The position numbers were made by a program, and so were the translations under genes. A DNA stretch of 64,000 nucleotides, from the NCBI GenBank assembly GCA_010909165.1, contig MU008172.1, positions 1,178,001 to 1,242,000 of the forward strand. The letters run 5' to 3'. Each line of letters opens with the position of its first letter. Position 1 is the first letter of the stretch. Of the stretch, positions 12,165 to 22,221 are shown in pieces. A model generated the notes under the pieces. The model ran no database searches and was not told the DNA's origin. It saw only the letters and a list, made by a program, of their open reading frames with translations. The stretch comes from Anthoceros angustus. Taxonomy: Eukaryota; Streptophyta; Anthocerotopsida; Anthocerotales; Anthocerotaceae.

Positions 12165-14577
12165 CGGGAGTGACCATGCAGACCTCACAGATTATAGGCG
12201 TGAGCCGTCCTTAGGCATTTACTCCGGCGGAGGGAGTGGCGGGGAGCTCATTCTTCCAGCAACTGCGCCGATTCTACGCTCTCGCGCTCAGACACCCGGC
12301 TCTCTGGCGTTGTCTCTTCGAGCGCCAAGGCACCCTTACGCGCGGCTCGACCTTGGAGGAGGCGGCTGGCGGAGAGGAGGGAATTTTGGAGTCTCAAGTC
12401 CCAACAGCAAAGCAAGAGGAGCCCGGCGACGATGGGACCCAAGAAAGCGGCGGAGGTGTGGGAGCCATGGCGCTCGGAGGAGCACAACATCACGGCGCCA
12501 CCCCGACTTCGGTCCGTGGCTCGAGGAGGCGGAGGAGCTGGTATGAATGGCACCGGATATTTTCCAGTGCCCCGACCTACGGCAACAGAATCCTTAGTCC
12601 GGAGTACGCCTGGAAAATGTCACGCAGCCAAGAAGGAGGTCCGCCTAAGAATTTATGGAGGACCCCGTGAGGTGGACCGTGGAGGTCCTGAGGCCTACCA
12701 CCGCCCAAATGAAGAAGTAGGGGCGAAAAGCCGGAGCCCCCAAGGTGGTAGAAGCGCTGTGGCGGCTCTCTTTACCGAGTGAACGCAGCCGATCCTCTAA
12801 CCATGGTTGATGCTGGACCTCCCCGGATGCGAGGTAAGGTTATTGCATAAAATCATCGCCCATGGAACAGTCACCAAGGTGGACCACCTTGAGACAATCA
12901 ACTACCGTGTTCTTCCACCACCTCCAGAAGGGAAACGCCACCGAGCGGAATAATCTTCCACCGGATCAACCAAGAGGCTCGTGTCGAGGAGCGAGAAGAA
13001 ATCCATCTGCGTATCGCCCGCTTTTCTGATCCATGCGCAGCACGCCAACCTCCTCAAGGAGGTATGAGGGAGCGAGACCCGGAAGTCAGCTCACCACCCC
13101 TACCGAGGCGTATGGAGAGGGAGGCGGAGGCCCGCCTGTCCGTGAGTAAGAGGGTCCGGGGACGACCGAGGGGATTCCTGACTATATCGCCTGAACGGAC
13201 CTCGCCACCTAGGGAAGTGTGGGAGGACATCCAGCTTCACTCCTCTTGGTCGCCCACCGCCGGTAAGGAGGCGGCCACGGAGACGGGGTTGGCGGTTGCG
13301 GAGCTCGGCGGTCTCCATATGCTGGCCGCCCAATGCTTGGACATGCGCCGGTCGGGAACCAAAGCGTGGGATAAGCGCCTACCAATCGGGGCGCCAGGCC
13401 CTTTGTACCCTTACCTAGCGGAGTGGCGGAGGCGAAGGCGGTGCGGAGAGGCGGAAAGAGACCCCGAGGCGGAGGACAGCGGCCCCACCCGGCCAGTCTG
13501 TCCCCCGGCGAGGCAGCTCCGGACTCCTTCTCCACCTCAGAGTCCCGGAGGAGAAGGCGGAGAAGGAGTTAGCGGCCAAGAGGGCTAAGGAGGCTGGGAC
13601 CCACTCGGACTGAGGGTCTGATTCGTCCGAGCCCGGTCGAGACTCGCTCGGGCTCTGATATCAGCGATCCTTGATGGACGAGGAGATGCCCAGCATGTGG
13701 ACTTCACAGGCATCTCCCGGTGTGCCCGTGGAAGAAGCGGCGGAGTTTTAGCTACCGTCATGGACGGTATGCTTTAAGTCTCTGGAGCAATGAGAAGACC
13801 CAGTGGAGCCACCGGCGGAGGATGGTGGAACTTCAAGGCGGGGTAGAGGCCCGAGTGGCGAAGAAGGCGGAATCCCTCGGCAGATCGAGGAGGAGGCAGG
13901 AGGCGAGCGCGGAGTCCCGGACGGTTCGGAGGCCGGACCAAGGTCCTTCAGTGTCTGAGCAGTGAAGCGATACTGAGAGGCCCAAGCACAGGTGAAGACC
14001 TCTCTGAGGAGGCAGCCTTGAGAAGGAGGCGGAGGGCGGTAGGCAGTGGAGAACGCTCGCGACTTTGGCCAGAGGCGGCTGGTGGACCAACACCAAGCCG
14101 GTGAGGCTGGTGAGAGCGTGGAAGCAGCAGCTAAGTCGTGGGATCACTATCGGCGTAATCGGAACCGTGGAGGGAGGCAGTGAGGGGCAGCTAACTGAAA
14201 TAGGAGCAGTGGTGGCGGAGCAAGCACGGGTGGCCGTGAGAATGGAGCCAGCACCGGGAGATGGGGATCTAAATGCAGTGCAGGAAGCGGAGGAGGCGAC
14301 AGGACAGCCACAGGACACCCCAGCTCCAAGACTCGTCAGAGACATGGGATTCTCAAAGAAGATCAAGGACTTGACGGATCGAGCACCTCTGGTCTTCTGC
14401 GGGCGGAGGGAGCTCTGACGGCCAAAGGTTGGCGTCGTAATCGGGTGGAGAGGCTGGGAAGCCGAGTCGGGCGGAGGTGACAGGGCCTTGGAGAGAGAGA
14501 GATGGCGAGACTCGAGGCCGGATGAATGGGGGAGGCAAGGGCTATGGGCCTTGGAGAAGAAACTCACTGGCGGCCTT
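12165..14577. other. GC-rich, purine-skewed degraded repeat, no confident gene
   Basis: The plus strand is rich in G and A (many gga, gcg and agg words). This gives long accidental frames on both strands, such as 13833-14567 minus (Ser/Pro/Leu-rich) and 13064-13588 plus (Arg/Glu-rich). Plus-strand peptides such as VEARVAKKAESLGR look like coiled-coil or gag-type sequence, but no zinc knuckle, protease or polymerase motif follows. It could be the gag region of a decayed retroelement. Confidence 0.35.
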
Positions 14578-15179
14578 AATATTTGAGCGAATTTGAATAT
14601 ACATCAAGCGGCTTTTGCGTGAATATACGCAGGGTTTTGATGGGCATTGAAATGTATTTGAGCATACCTAAGAAGGCACACAATTAGGGTGTCGTAGAAA
14701 TTTTATATCTTTTAGCGGCTTACAATGGTGAGCGAAGGTTTGACCTACTAGACCATTGTTTTCAATGGAAATGATGCCCATGTCGTTAGTGCATGCCATT
14801 CGTTAAACAACGATGAATGAACATGGGCGACCATCTCTGCAGCGAAGGGAATGCATACGGCTATTTCTATGTCGTATACATCCAATCCGGACACGGTCGA
14901 TGTCATTGTGTACAACGGCCGGGCGTGAAGACCCTAAACACGCCGTAAGTGACACCTAGGCCGGCAAAGTCATGCTCAAAGGCTGCGTGCATTGCGGCAT
15001 GCGGCGCCAAGATTCATGGCCTTTGGCAATGACTTCGGGCGTCAACAAACACCTCATACGCGAAACTACGAACGTAATGGCTTCTCGGGTGCTCAACATC
15101 GGTTAGACACCCTAGGCTAGTGGCTAAGAAACCACGAACCGTGATGGCTTCTCCGGTGGCTATCAAAAACAAGGAGCAT

Positions 15180-15420
15180 GGGGGAGCATAAGGGCATGAT
15201 GAAGAAGAAGAAGAAAATGAGGGCATGAGGCGCCGGCATGCAGCTCATTCAACATATACTTTGTGCTTCAATTATTTGCATGGAAAGTTAATGGAGTGGT
15301 AAGCCTTGAAAGTTGGAAATAAGAGGTCTTGAGTTCAAGTCTTCTTTTCAAGCATCGGCCCTTTAAAATAAACTTTTCATGTTGTGTAGGAATAGGTAAT
15401 ATGGATTGAAATGAGAGCAT
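15180..15420 (+). repeat. SINE-like repeat, copy 1
   Basis: It has an A-box-like word (atggagtggtaag, ~15290) and a B-box-like word (gagttcaagtc, ~15335) spaced as in tRNA-derived SINEs. An upstream attatttgcat and a downstream agcatcggccc are shared with the repeat at 15890-16110. No poly(A) tail or target duplication was identified. Confidence 0.4.
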
Positions 15421-15889
15421 AGTTTGTGTTGTAAAAGATAGATGATTGGTTTGGTTTAAATTCCCTTATTCTAATAATTTGTACTTGAACTCAAAATCAT
15501 GGAAATTATTTTCAAATTTCAAAGGTTTTCTAACGCGTTTGAAATTACCCATGCCCTAATATTCATGATCTCAAATTTCACTTGAATCGGAGCGGAGAGA
15601 GACATGACACCAAGTTTCTTCCCTATTCTCGAGCTCCGTGTAGGCGCGACTATCTTTCTCTGAGGTCATAGCAATTGAATCGTTTTTGTATGTTGGACAC
15701 CATCTTTGTGAGCGACCAAGGTGCGTCGTGATCGGAAGTGTGAAAGGTGGTGTGTTTTTCTCATTCTCTTGCCAAGCAAGCGTGGCCTAATATATGTAAG
15801 TCATAATGTGCATGGGTGCAGACAAGTGGTTGTAAGCCCTAGTGTTAATGCGGCCAGCAGCTCATAGAAAACCTATTTAAGGGCCGGCA

Positions 15890-16110
15890 TCTGCTATGGA
15901 GGAGCATAAGAGCATAGGGTGCTAGCATATTGGCACCTTCATTGATATGTATTATTTGCATATCATAAAATTTTGTTGTCTCCTAAAGTTGGTAAAGTGG
16001 TAAAAACTCGCTAAGAATCATAGATCGCGAGTTCGAGATCCAATTATAGTTTTATATTAGTTAAGTTGAGTTTCTTTTAGGTAGGCATCGGCCCACCCAT
16101 GCGTGCACCA
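15890..16110 (+). repeat. SINE-like repeat, copy 2
   Basis: It has the same arrangement as the copy 700 bp upstream: gagcataag(g/a)gcat, then attatttgcat, an A-box-like ttggtaaagtggtaa (~15991), a B-box-like gcgagttcgagatcc (~16027) and gcatcggcccac. The pol III boxes fit a tRNA-related SINE head; the divergence between copies is high. Confidence 0.42.
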
Positions 16111-16269
16111 TACCGAGGCAAAATTTTGTCCAAACGGACCAAACCGCGACGGGCGTAAGACCCAAATGCGTAAACCGAGAACATTAAGAATCATGGGTTT
16201 TGGGGTTGTATAGTGAATCAAATTGGTCAGGGGTTTTGAAAGCGGACCGTTATTGACCGCTTCAAATAT

Positions 16270-17880
16270 TATCGTGTTTCCAGTGCGGAGGCGGAAGGAG
16301 AGGCGTTAGCGCTATAGTTAATTGTAGGCAGAAATGCAACAACGAGGAAAGATGGAAGCGAGGCGGAGCGGCCGGCGGAGGCTACTGAGAGGTAATGGAG
16401 GCTTCCTTGGCCAGCCTCGCGTTTCGGGATTCCGGCTACAGTTGGCGGGCTGGCAGCGGCAAGCAGCGCGGCAGCGGCGTACGCCCATGCTAGGAGCACC
16501 TTGGCGAAGGGGAATCGGTGCTCCGGGCCCATGTGGAAGAGGCAATTCAACAAGTCGATTGAGACTTTGCCTACTACTGCGTGAGCTCCTCAAGGCCCTT
16601 GAGTTCTGCGCCACCCGGCGAGATGGAGCGGGGCCCCTAAGCGGGTCGAGAAGAAGGAGCGAGGAGGCCCGAGGACTGACATGGCAGCGGGACCTTAGGT
16701 CTTGTTCGGCGATAGCGATGTGATGGAGGGAGCAGCAGGAGGAACACGATACAAGGATGTCAGCAGGAGGTAAGCACTCCGCACCCCACCACGGAGGGAA
16801 GGGAGGAAGGTCCTGGGGAGGCTACGGAGGGAGCAACTCTGGGGAACCTGGACCCAGGAGGGCTTAGTGGGTGAACCATTGAGAAGTCCAGCGAGGGGGG
16901 AAGCCCAGGTGCTCGCGAGTCTGGACTTTGTCCGGACCCCTGAAGAAAGACCGGACCTTGAGGTCCGGGCTCCTGAAGAAAGGTTGGACTCCGAGGTCCA
17001 GACTCTAGTGACGAGACCGGACCCAGGTCGGCTCGAAAGACGGACCCAGGTCCAGGACCCGAGAGTGGACACAGAGTCGAACTCAGTCGAGGCGGACCTT
17101 GAGGTCCGGACTCGCAGAGAGGAGTCACCAATCACACTCGCCAGACCATCTCGGAGGGCCAGCCCGAGCAGGCCCACCAGTGAGAGAGAGAGGAGGAGGA
17201 GGACTTGGTGGTGGCCATGGGTGTCAGCCCCGTGGCTCGGCTGACAGTCTCGGGGAGGTAGGGCCCGCCTGCGATCATCCGATTGGGTCTTGTGATTGTG
17301 AGCTAGGGCTTGGGCCACCGGCTTAACCGGGAGCAACCCCCCTCGCCAAGCGGCATAGATAGGCGGAATAGGAGATGGTGGCGGCCAGCGAGGCCCATGG
17401 TGGCCACCAGCTCAGAATAGGAGTGTAATAAAGGCCCCGACCTTGGGCGTAGTATAAGAGGGGGTGCTCTAGTAAAGTATCTTTCTCTTAGTGTTGATGC
17501 ATGCGTTTCCGACCCTGTGTGTCTTCTTGCTAGCGTGAGTCCTGAGTCAGGCGAGCACAGCGCTCACGGAAGAATGATCCGGTCTGAGCGGACCTAACAT
17601 GTGGTGGTGTGTGTAGGGACGACTGGGACCCTTGCTCGTCAGGCCGGCGGCGCGTCGGGTGGGCCGGGCTGAGTGCCGGAGGAACTCGGGGAGGCGAGAC
17701 TGGGGAGGCTGTGAGCGGAGAGGTCCGGACCACCTCCGCCCATTTTCCAAGGGCGTTGAGTGTTGGGGAGATGTGGAGATTTTGGTGTGAGTGATTTTAG
17801 ATGGCAGCGAGTAGTAAGAGGACGGACTAGAAAGTAGAGCAATTTGGATTAATCTGACGCTGAGCAGTCCTTAAGCGTTT
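16270..17880. other. GC-rich block with minisatellite, no confident gene
   Basis: Like 12.2-14.6 kb, this block is GC-rich with long overlapping frames on both strands that encode only Arg/Ser/Gly/Pro-rich peptides. The peptide from the 16.9-17.1 kb minisatellite (repeated EERPDLEVR-like words) is a by-product of the DNA repeat. I see no protein family. Confidence 0.4.
16915..17125. repeat. Minisatellite built on an imperfect palindrome (ggaccttgaggtccgg type)
   Basis: The word c(c/t)ggac(c/t)ttgaggtccgg(a/g)ct(c/t)c and shorter pieces (ggacccaggtc, ggactccgaggtccag) recur at least six times in 210 bp. Each has self-complementary arms (ggacc...ggtcc), so each unit can form a small hairpin. 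Confidence 0.7.
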
Positions 17881-17884
17881 GGCC

Positions 17885-18616
17885 TCACCGAGGCCTTCGG
17901 TGGACATCACGAGTAGATAGTAGCAGAAACGATAAACGTAGGTGTTTGGGCCCGAAACGGTCCGAAACGATTGAACCGCGACAAATGGAGCCCATCATTC
18001 TCTTGGGAGCGGACCCCTTACTACAACGACACGAGATCGTGCGCGCCCGGCCAGCCGTCAGCGAAAAGTCGCGCCACACTTCATAATAAACAATACCACA
18101 TGTTGTTGAAGGGGATGTGAGCATAGATTGCAAGGCATACTCTGGCCCTGTCCAGAGCAGGTACTGACGCTCATCCCACTGTGGGCCTCTTTCACGCACA
18201 TAGATATGCTGGCCCCACATCCACTTGTGATATTGAGCCTCTTCTTGCAAAGATGTCCGCAAGTTCCCACAAATCCATTGTGCCTTGTTTGGTGTCGACA
18301 TACTTTCACCAAATTGGGCCACCTTCACATAACAAGCGTCAAACTTGTTGGACCCTACCATCGCATGTAATACATTTTCTCCTTGAGTCTCAAACCTCGG
18401 GACAATGATATTGTCACGCCATGCTTGCCTCGATTGCCTTGGACGAACACGAATATATGAGCTCTTTCGCTTCAGGAAACAACCTTGCCGAGCATCGCCC
18501 AAACATCCGCCTTTCTCCAACATCTTGGCCAGACCGCAGCGGACCATTGTCTTCCAAGCTTCTTGCAAAAAACCGATGATGCATTTCGGCAAGCCTCCAT
18601 GACTTGGACCACCCAC
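17885..18616 (-). CDS. Unrecognised open reading frame, 243 codons
   Basis: This is one of the longest uninterrupted frames in the repeat region. I do not recognise the product. It has balanced composition, with short motifs such as KWMWGQHIYVRERGPQWDE and CGIVYYEVWRDF, and no signal peptide or membrane segment. The neighbours are degraded repeats and no gene context supports a function. It may be a fragment of a transposon accessory gene or a chance frame. Confidence 0.25.
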   Translation of the reverse strand: MGGPSHGGLPKCIIGFLQEAWKTMVRCGLAKMLEKGGCLGDARQGCFLKRKSSYIRVRPRQSRQAWRDNIIVPRFETQGENVLHAMVGSNKFDACYVKVAQFGESMSTPNKAQWICGNLRTSLQEEAQYHKWMWGQHIYVRERGPQWDERQYLLWTGPEYALQSMLTSPSTTCGIVYYEVWRDFSLTAGRARTISCRCSKGSAPKRMMGSICRGSIVSDRFGPKHLRLSFLLLSTRDVHRRPR

Positions 18617-19565
18617 TTGCCATCTCCCTTCCCACGAGGCAGGTCTTCAGACATCCCATAACGGTGGGCCAGACACCTTCTCCTCACCTTCCACGGGCCC
18701 GAGGTCCGCACTCCATCGGAATGGGCACCACTTCCTCCCCTTCGGCTCGGTTGGGTGCGGGAGCTGGCCGGTCTATATCGATCTCATAATCCGTTCCTTC
18801 CATATGCCTCCATCGCCTCCTCCCATCTAAGCGGTATTCTATGGGTGCCCGTTGCTAAGGACACCAGGCTCCATGCTTGGCTGTGTATCCTTAAATGGGA
18901 TATGTCCGTGAGAGTAAGCCTCTGTCTCGGGTGTTTCTTCCATGCGGTTGCTGGCGCAACAAATGGCGGAGGAGCAAGTTTTGGTGGAAGCGCATGAAGA
19001 GGAATGGATTCGCGATTGTCCACACCGCCCTGTTCCTTGTCAACATATGCATGAAACGTCGTCCGAAACCTGCAGATGACACCTCCCATATCATTTGGAA
19101 TTAGGATAACACCTACGAGCCGTTGCAATTGGATATCGCTTCTTCTGCGGGATCTTTGGTTATGCAGGCTATCGGGCGCCACAATCTCGATTAGCACATT
19201 TCCAGCATGAGTTTTACATAAAGCACTTGCTTGGGTTGGAGACATGACAGGTACGCCACACAGCGCTGCCGATCGCCGTCGACAAATACCACCAGCCACT
19301 TCATTCTCACCTCGCCTTCCTCGAGAAGGGAAGGAAAGAAGCGCTCCCCCGCGATTGATTTGGATGTGCCTATCTCGGTCGGCTCTTCATGTCCTCCACG
19401 CCATTGCGTGACGGGAGAAAACCCAGCGATCGGTGATCAATGTGGGATCTGTTGGAAGGCCTTCGGATGACCAAGGCATGCGTGGCGTACCTCCCTCCTT
19501 CTCGTCCGTTAATGTCATATACTTCGTCCCATGGGCAGTGGTGCAAGTTTGAGAGTTCCATTTGG
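18617..19565. other. No gene recognised, 5' side of the CACTA transposase copies
   Basis: Open frames occur on both strands (for example 18784-19299 minus) without a recognisable domain. The sequence may be upstream or subterminal sequence of the CACTA element that follows. Confidence 0.35.
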
Positions 19566-22221
19566 GAAAGATTGTGAATGCAGGTTTTTACATCCTGTGT
19601 GCAGGGCACATCGTGTTCCACTATCAATCCTCACGCCACAATCGTTCGACGCGCGGATCCGAAGTTCACAACATACATGTATTGTCCATGCCCGAGTTGT
19701 GCAGGAAGTACCGTTAAAATTCCTGCGAACATTTCCGCTCGGCTCTGCCAGCAAACAATTTGGTCTTGGTTCCACGAGGTGTGTATGCCGATGTTTTTTA
19801 ACAGCTCTTTAGTTACTGCGAATGATGATCTGTCTGACACACCTCATGCCCGCATTGAATTTTGTTCGCAGGCCGATGCCCATTCTAATGAAGTTGGCAA
19901 TGGCCACCCGCCTTTGAATCTAAGCGTAGGGCCACGGCCGATATTCGAGTTCACATCACCATCTTCTTGCCTCTGCTAAATGGGAATGCAAGGAACTGCG
20001 ACCACGACTCCTCTGATCAGACCAATTTGTTCTATGGACGTGACAGAGAGGACATGCATGCGGACCTTGATGCCGACGCGCCTGCGGACCATGACACGCC
20101 TGCGGACCTTGATGCCGACGGAGGAGATTCCGTGGACTTGGATGACCTCTTGGCCGCTGCTGGTGTTCCAGACATACACAGCAAGGAGAGGCATATGCGG
20201 CTCTGCGGAAATGCCCTTGTTCACCATCGCGAACCTTGCACCTCAAAGAGTCCTTAACTGCAACCTTGCTTTCCATTCAAATCGTTATGGCATATCGGCG
20301 TGGCGATGTGATTGTGCGGTTGTTGGGCTACATTTGTTGCACGAGAGCAATTCTGCCGGTCGATGTGAGGCTAAAAGACATTCCTTTGGGCTGCACTTCA
20401 AGAAAATTCATACTGTGTAAATGAGCGCATCTTTGTTTGGGGCCCTATCACGGACCATCGGAATGCATTAAATGCTGACGGATATGTCGAGGCGTTGGAT
20501 TGTAAGCAGCTAGGAGAGCTCCAGGGAAAGTTACATGGCACTTTTGAAGGATAGGCTGGCCCGCATGTTTAGAGCACCGAGACACAAGGCTAATGACAGT
20601 ACATGGATGCGACAGGGGGGTCCATGGGCATAATGGCCGACCGGCATGGGAGGTTTTAGATGGATTGGATGGCTTTGGCTCGGAACCCAGAAACATCCGT
20701 CTCGCTCTTGCAACGGATGGGTTTAACCCATTTGGACACAAGTCATCAACTACATCTATATGGCTTGTTATGCTATTCTTACACAACCTTCCACCATGGC
20801 TAAGCGCAATCCGCACCATCATCTTATTGTGCGGGCCCTCACATTGTGCGAACTTTGATGTTTACATGGAACCTCTTTTGGAGGAGTTGAGAGACATGGC
20901 ATGGGATACCCATGGGCGACTTCTCTTTCCCGCGACAGCCAGCGCGGCTTCACGTTGTGTTGTTTTGCACACCATATTGATTATCGGGCATTGGCACACT
21001 CCACGGCTTTTGGTGAAGGGTTCAAGGGCATGCGGAATGTTGGGATGGCTTAGACTCATGGGCCCTGCGTGCGAGAAGGAGGAGTACCTTGGCTCTCGGC
21101 GGTGGCCGCCCAATCATCCCATCGGCGGGTAGACATGGACGGTACAACAATGAAGTGGGGCGGCCTCGTCCCAATCCCCCTCGTTTGGCTAATGGCGGAC
21201 ATGGAAAGAGATAATGCAAGTCAGGAGTTGAGGGAGAGGCAAGTTTGGCACCGCCGCAAAAGCTTATGGTTTGATTACTGCCGTATTGGAGACACATCTT
21301 GAGGTGGACACAAAGGGATGTTATGCACATGAGGAAGAACAATCACGAGAGGCTTTGTGGCGGACCTTCATAGGAGAGAAAGATGATCTCGATCCGTTTA
21401 GACATGGAAGAATACGGGGCAAGCATGAGCTATGGCCATTGCTAGGAATAGGAGACCTTCTTGCACTCCTATGTCTTATCAAGCCGGACTTGGATATGGT
21501 TTTGTGGAGATCAGCCATAGGTTACCAGCTGGATACGCATCAAACATCGCTGCAAAAGCGGCGTCGGCAAGCAGGAAACCTCAAAGCTCATGATTGGCAT
21601 GTTGTCATGGAGATTTATTTCCTATTGTCTTACGGGACGAATCAAGCCCTCGATATACAAAGCGTGACGCCCTCGACAAACTATATATTTGGATATGCCA
21701 GCGTCGGATTCGGGGCATGAGGTTGGGAGAATGCAACAAGAGTGCATCGAGGTCATGTGTCATTTGGAAGAAATTTCCACCCAACTTGTTTGATATTTTG
21801 ACATCTCATTATTCACTTGGTGGATGATGTTGCGGCATTGGGCCCGTAAGTGTCTTGTGGATGTATCTGTGGAGAGGTATTTGGGGAGCGGGAAGGACAC
21901 TATAAGGCAGTATGTAAACGAAGCGATATGGCGGAGGATATGTGAGGAGGAATCTTTGTTGTATGCTAAGTCGTACCTTTGTGAACACTATCCTCGATCA
22001 TCCCATATTTGGGCGATAAGTTCATGAAGAATGCAAGGAAAGGCATTAGGCATGGGGCGCCCATACAAGTTCTGATGGGAGTTGCACCAGTCCACACTTT
22101 CATCTTGGTCCACATCCAAATCTTAGACCCATTCTTGCGGCGTACAAGGAGGAAGTGGAACAAAAGCGGGGCCATCTTTTCGTGCATGGATCCATGCGGC
22201 GAGATCGAGCCGTGGGAAGAT
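19566..22221 (+). pseudogene. CACTA (En/Spm) Tnp2-type transposase, copy A, frameshifted
   Basis: The pieces appear in the order known for plant CACTA transposases. First comes a transposase-associated N-terminal domain with YMYCPCPSC (~19675-19710), then an acidic Asp-Ala repeat linker (20050-20160). The Tnp2 core follows, with RMFRAPRHKANDSTW, LALATDGFNPFGHKS (~20701-20745), FLHNLPPWLS, FDVYMEPLLEELRD, and LWRTFIGEKDDLD. After that comes a LNLKAHDWHVVM type segment (~21570-21610), and the DUF4218 domain with FPPNLFDI and WMYPVERYLG-like pieces (21780-21900). At least ten frame changes are needed. Tnp2 would cut and move CACTA elements; this copy cannot be functional as read. It is followed directly by a second copy. 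Confidence 0.85.

Noticed and set aside
13833-14567. 244-codon minus-strand open frame
   Set aside because: It lies antisense to a purine-rich repeat and encodes only Ser/Pro/Leu-rich sequence. Composition alone explains its length.
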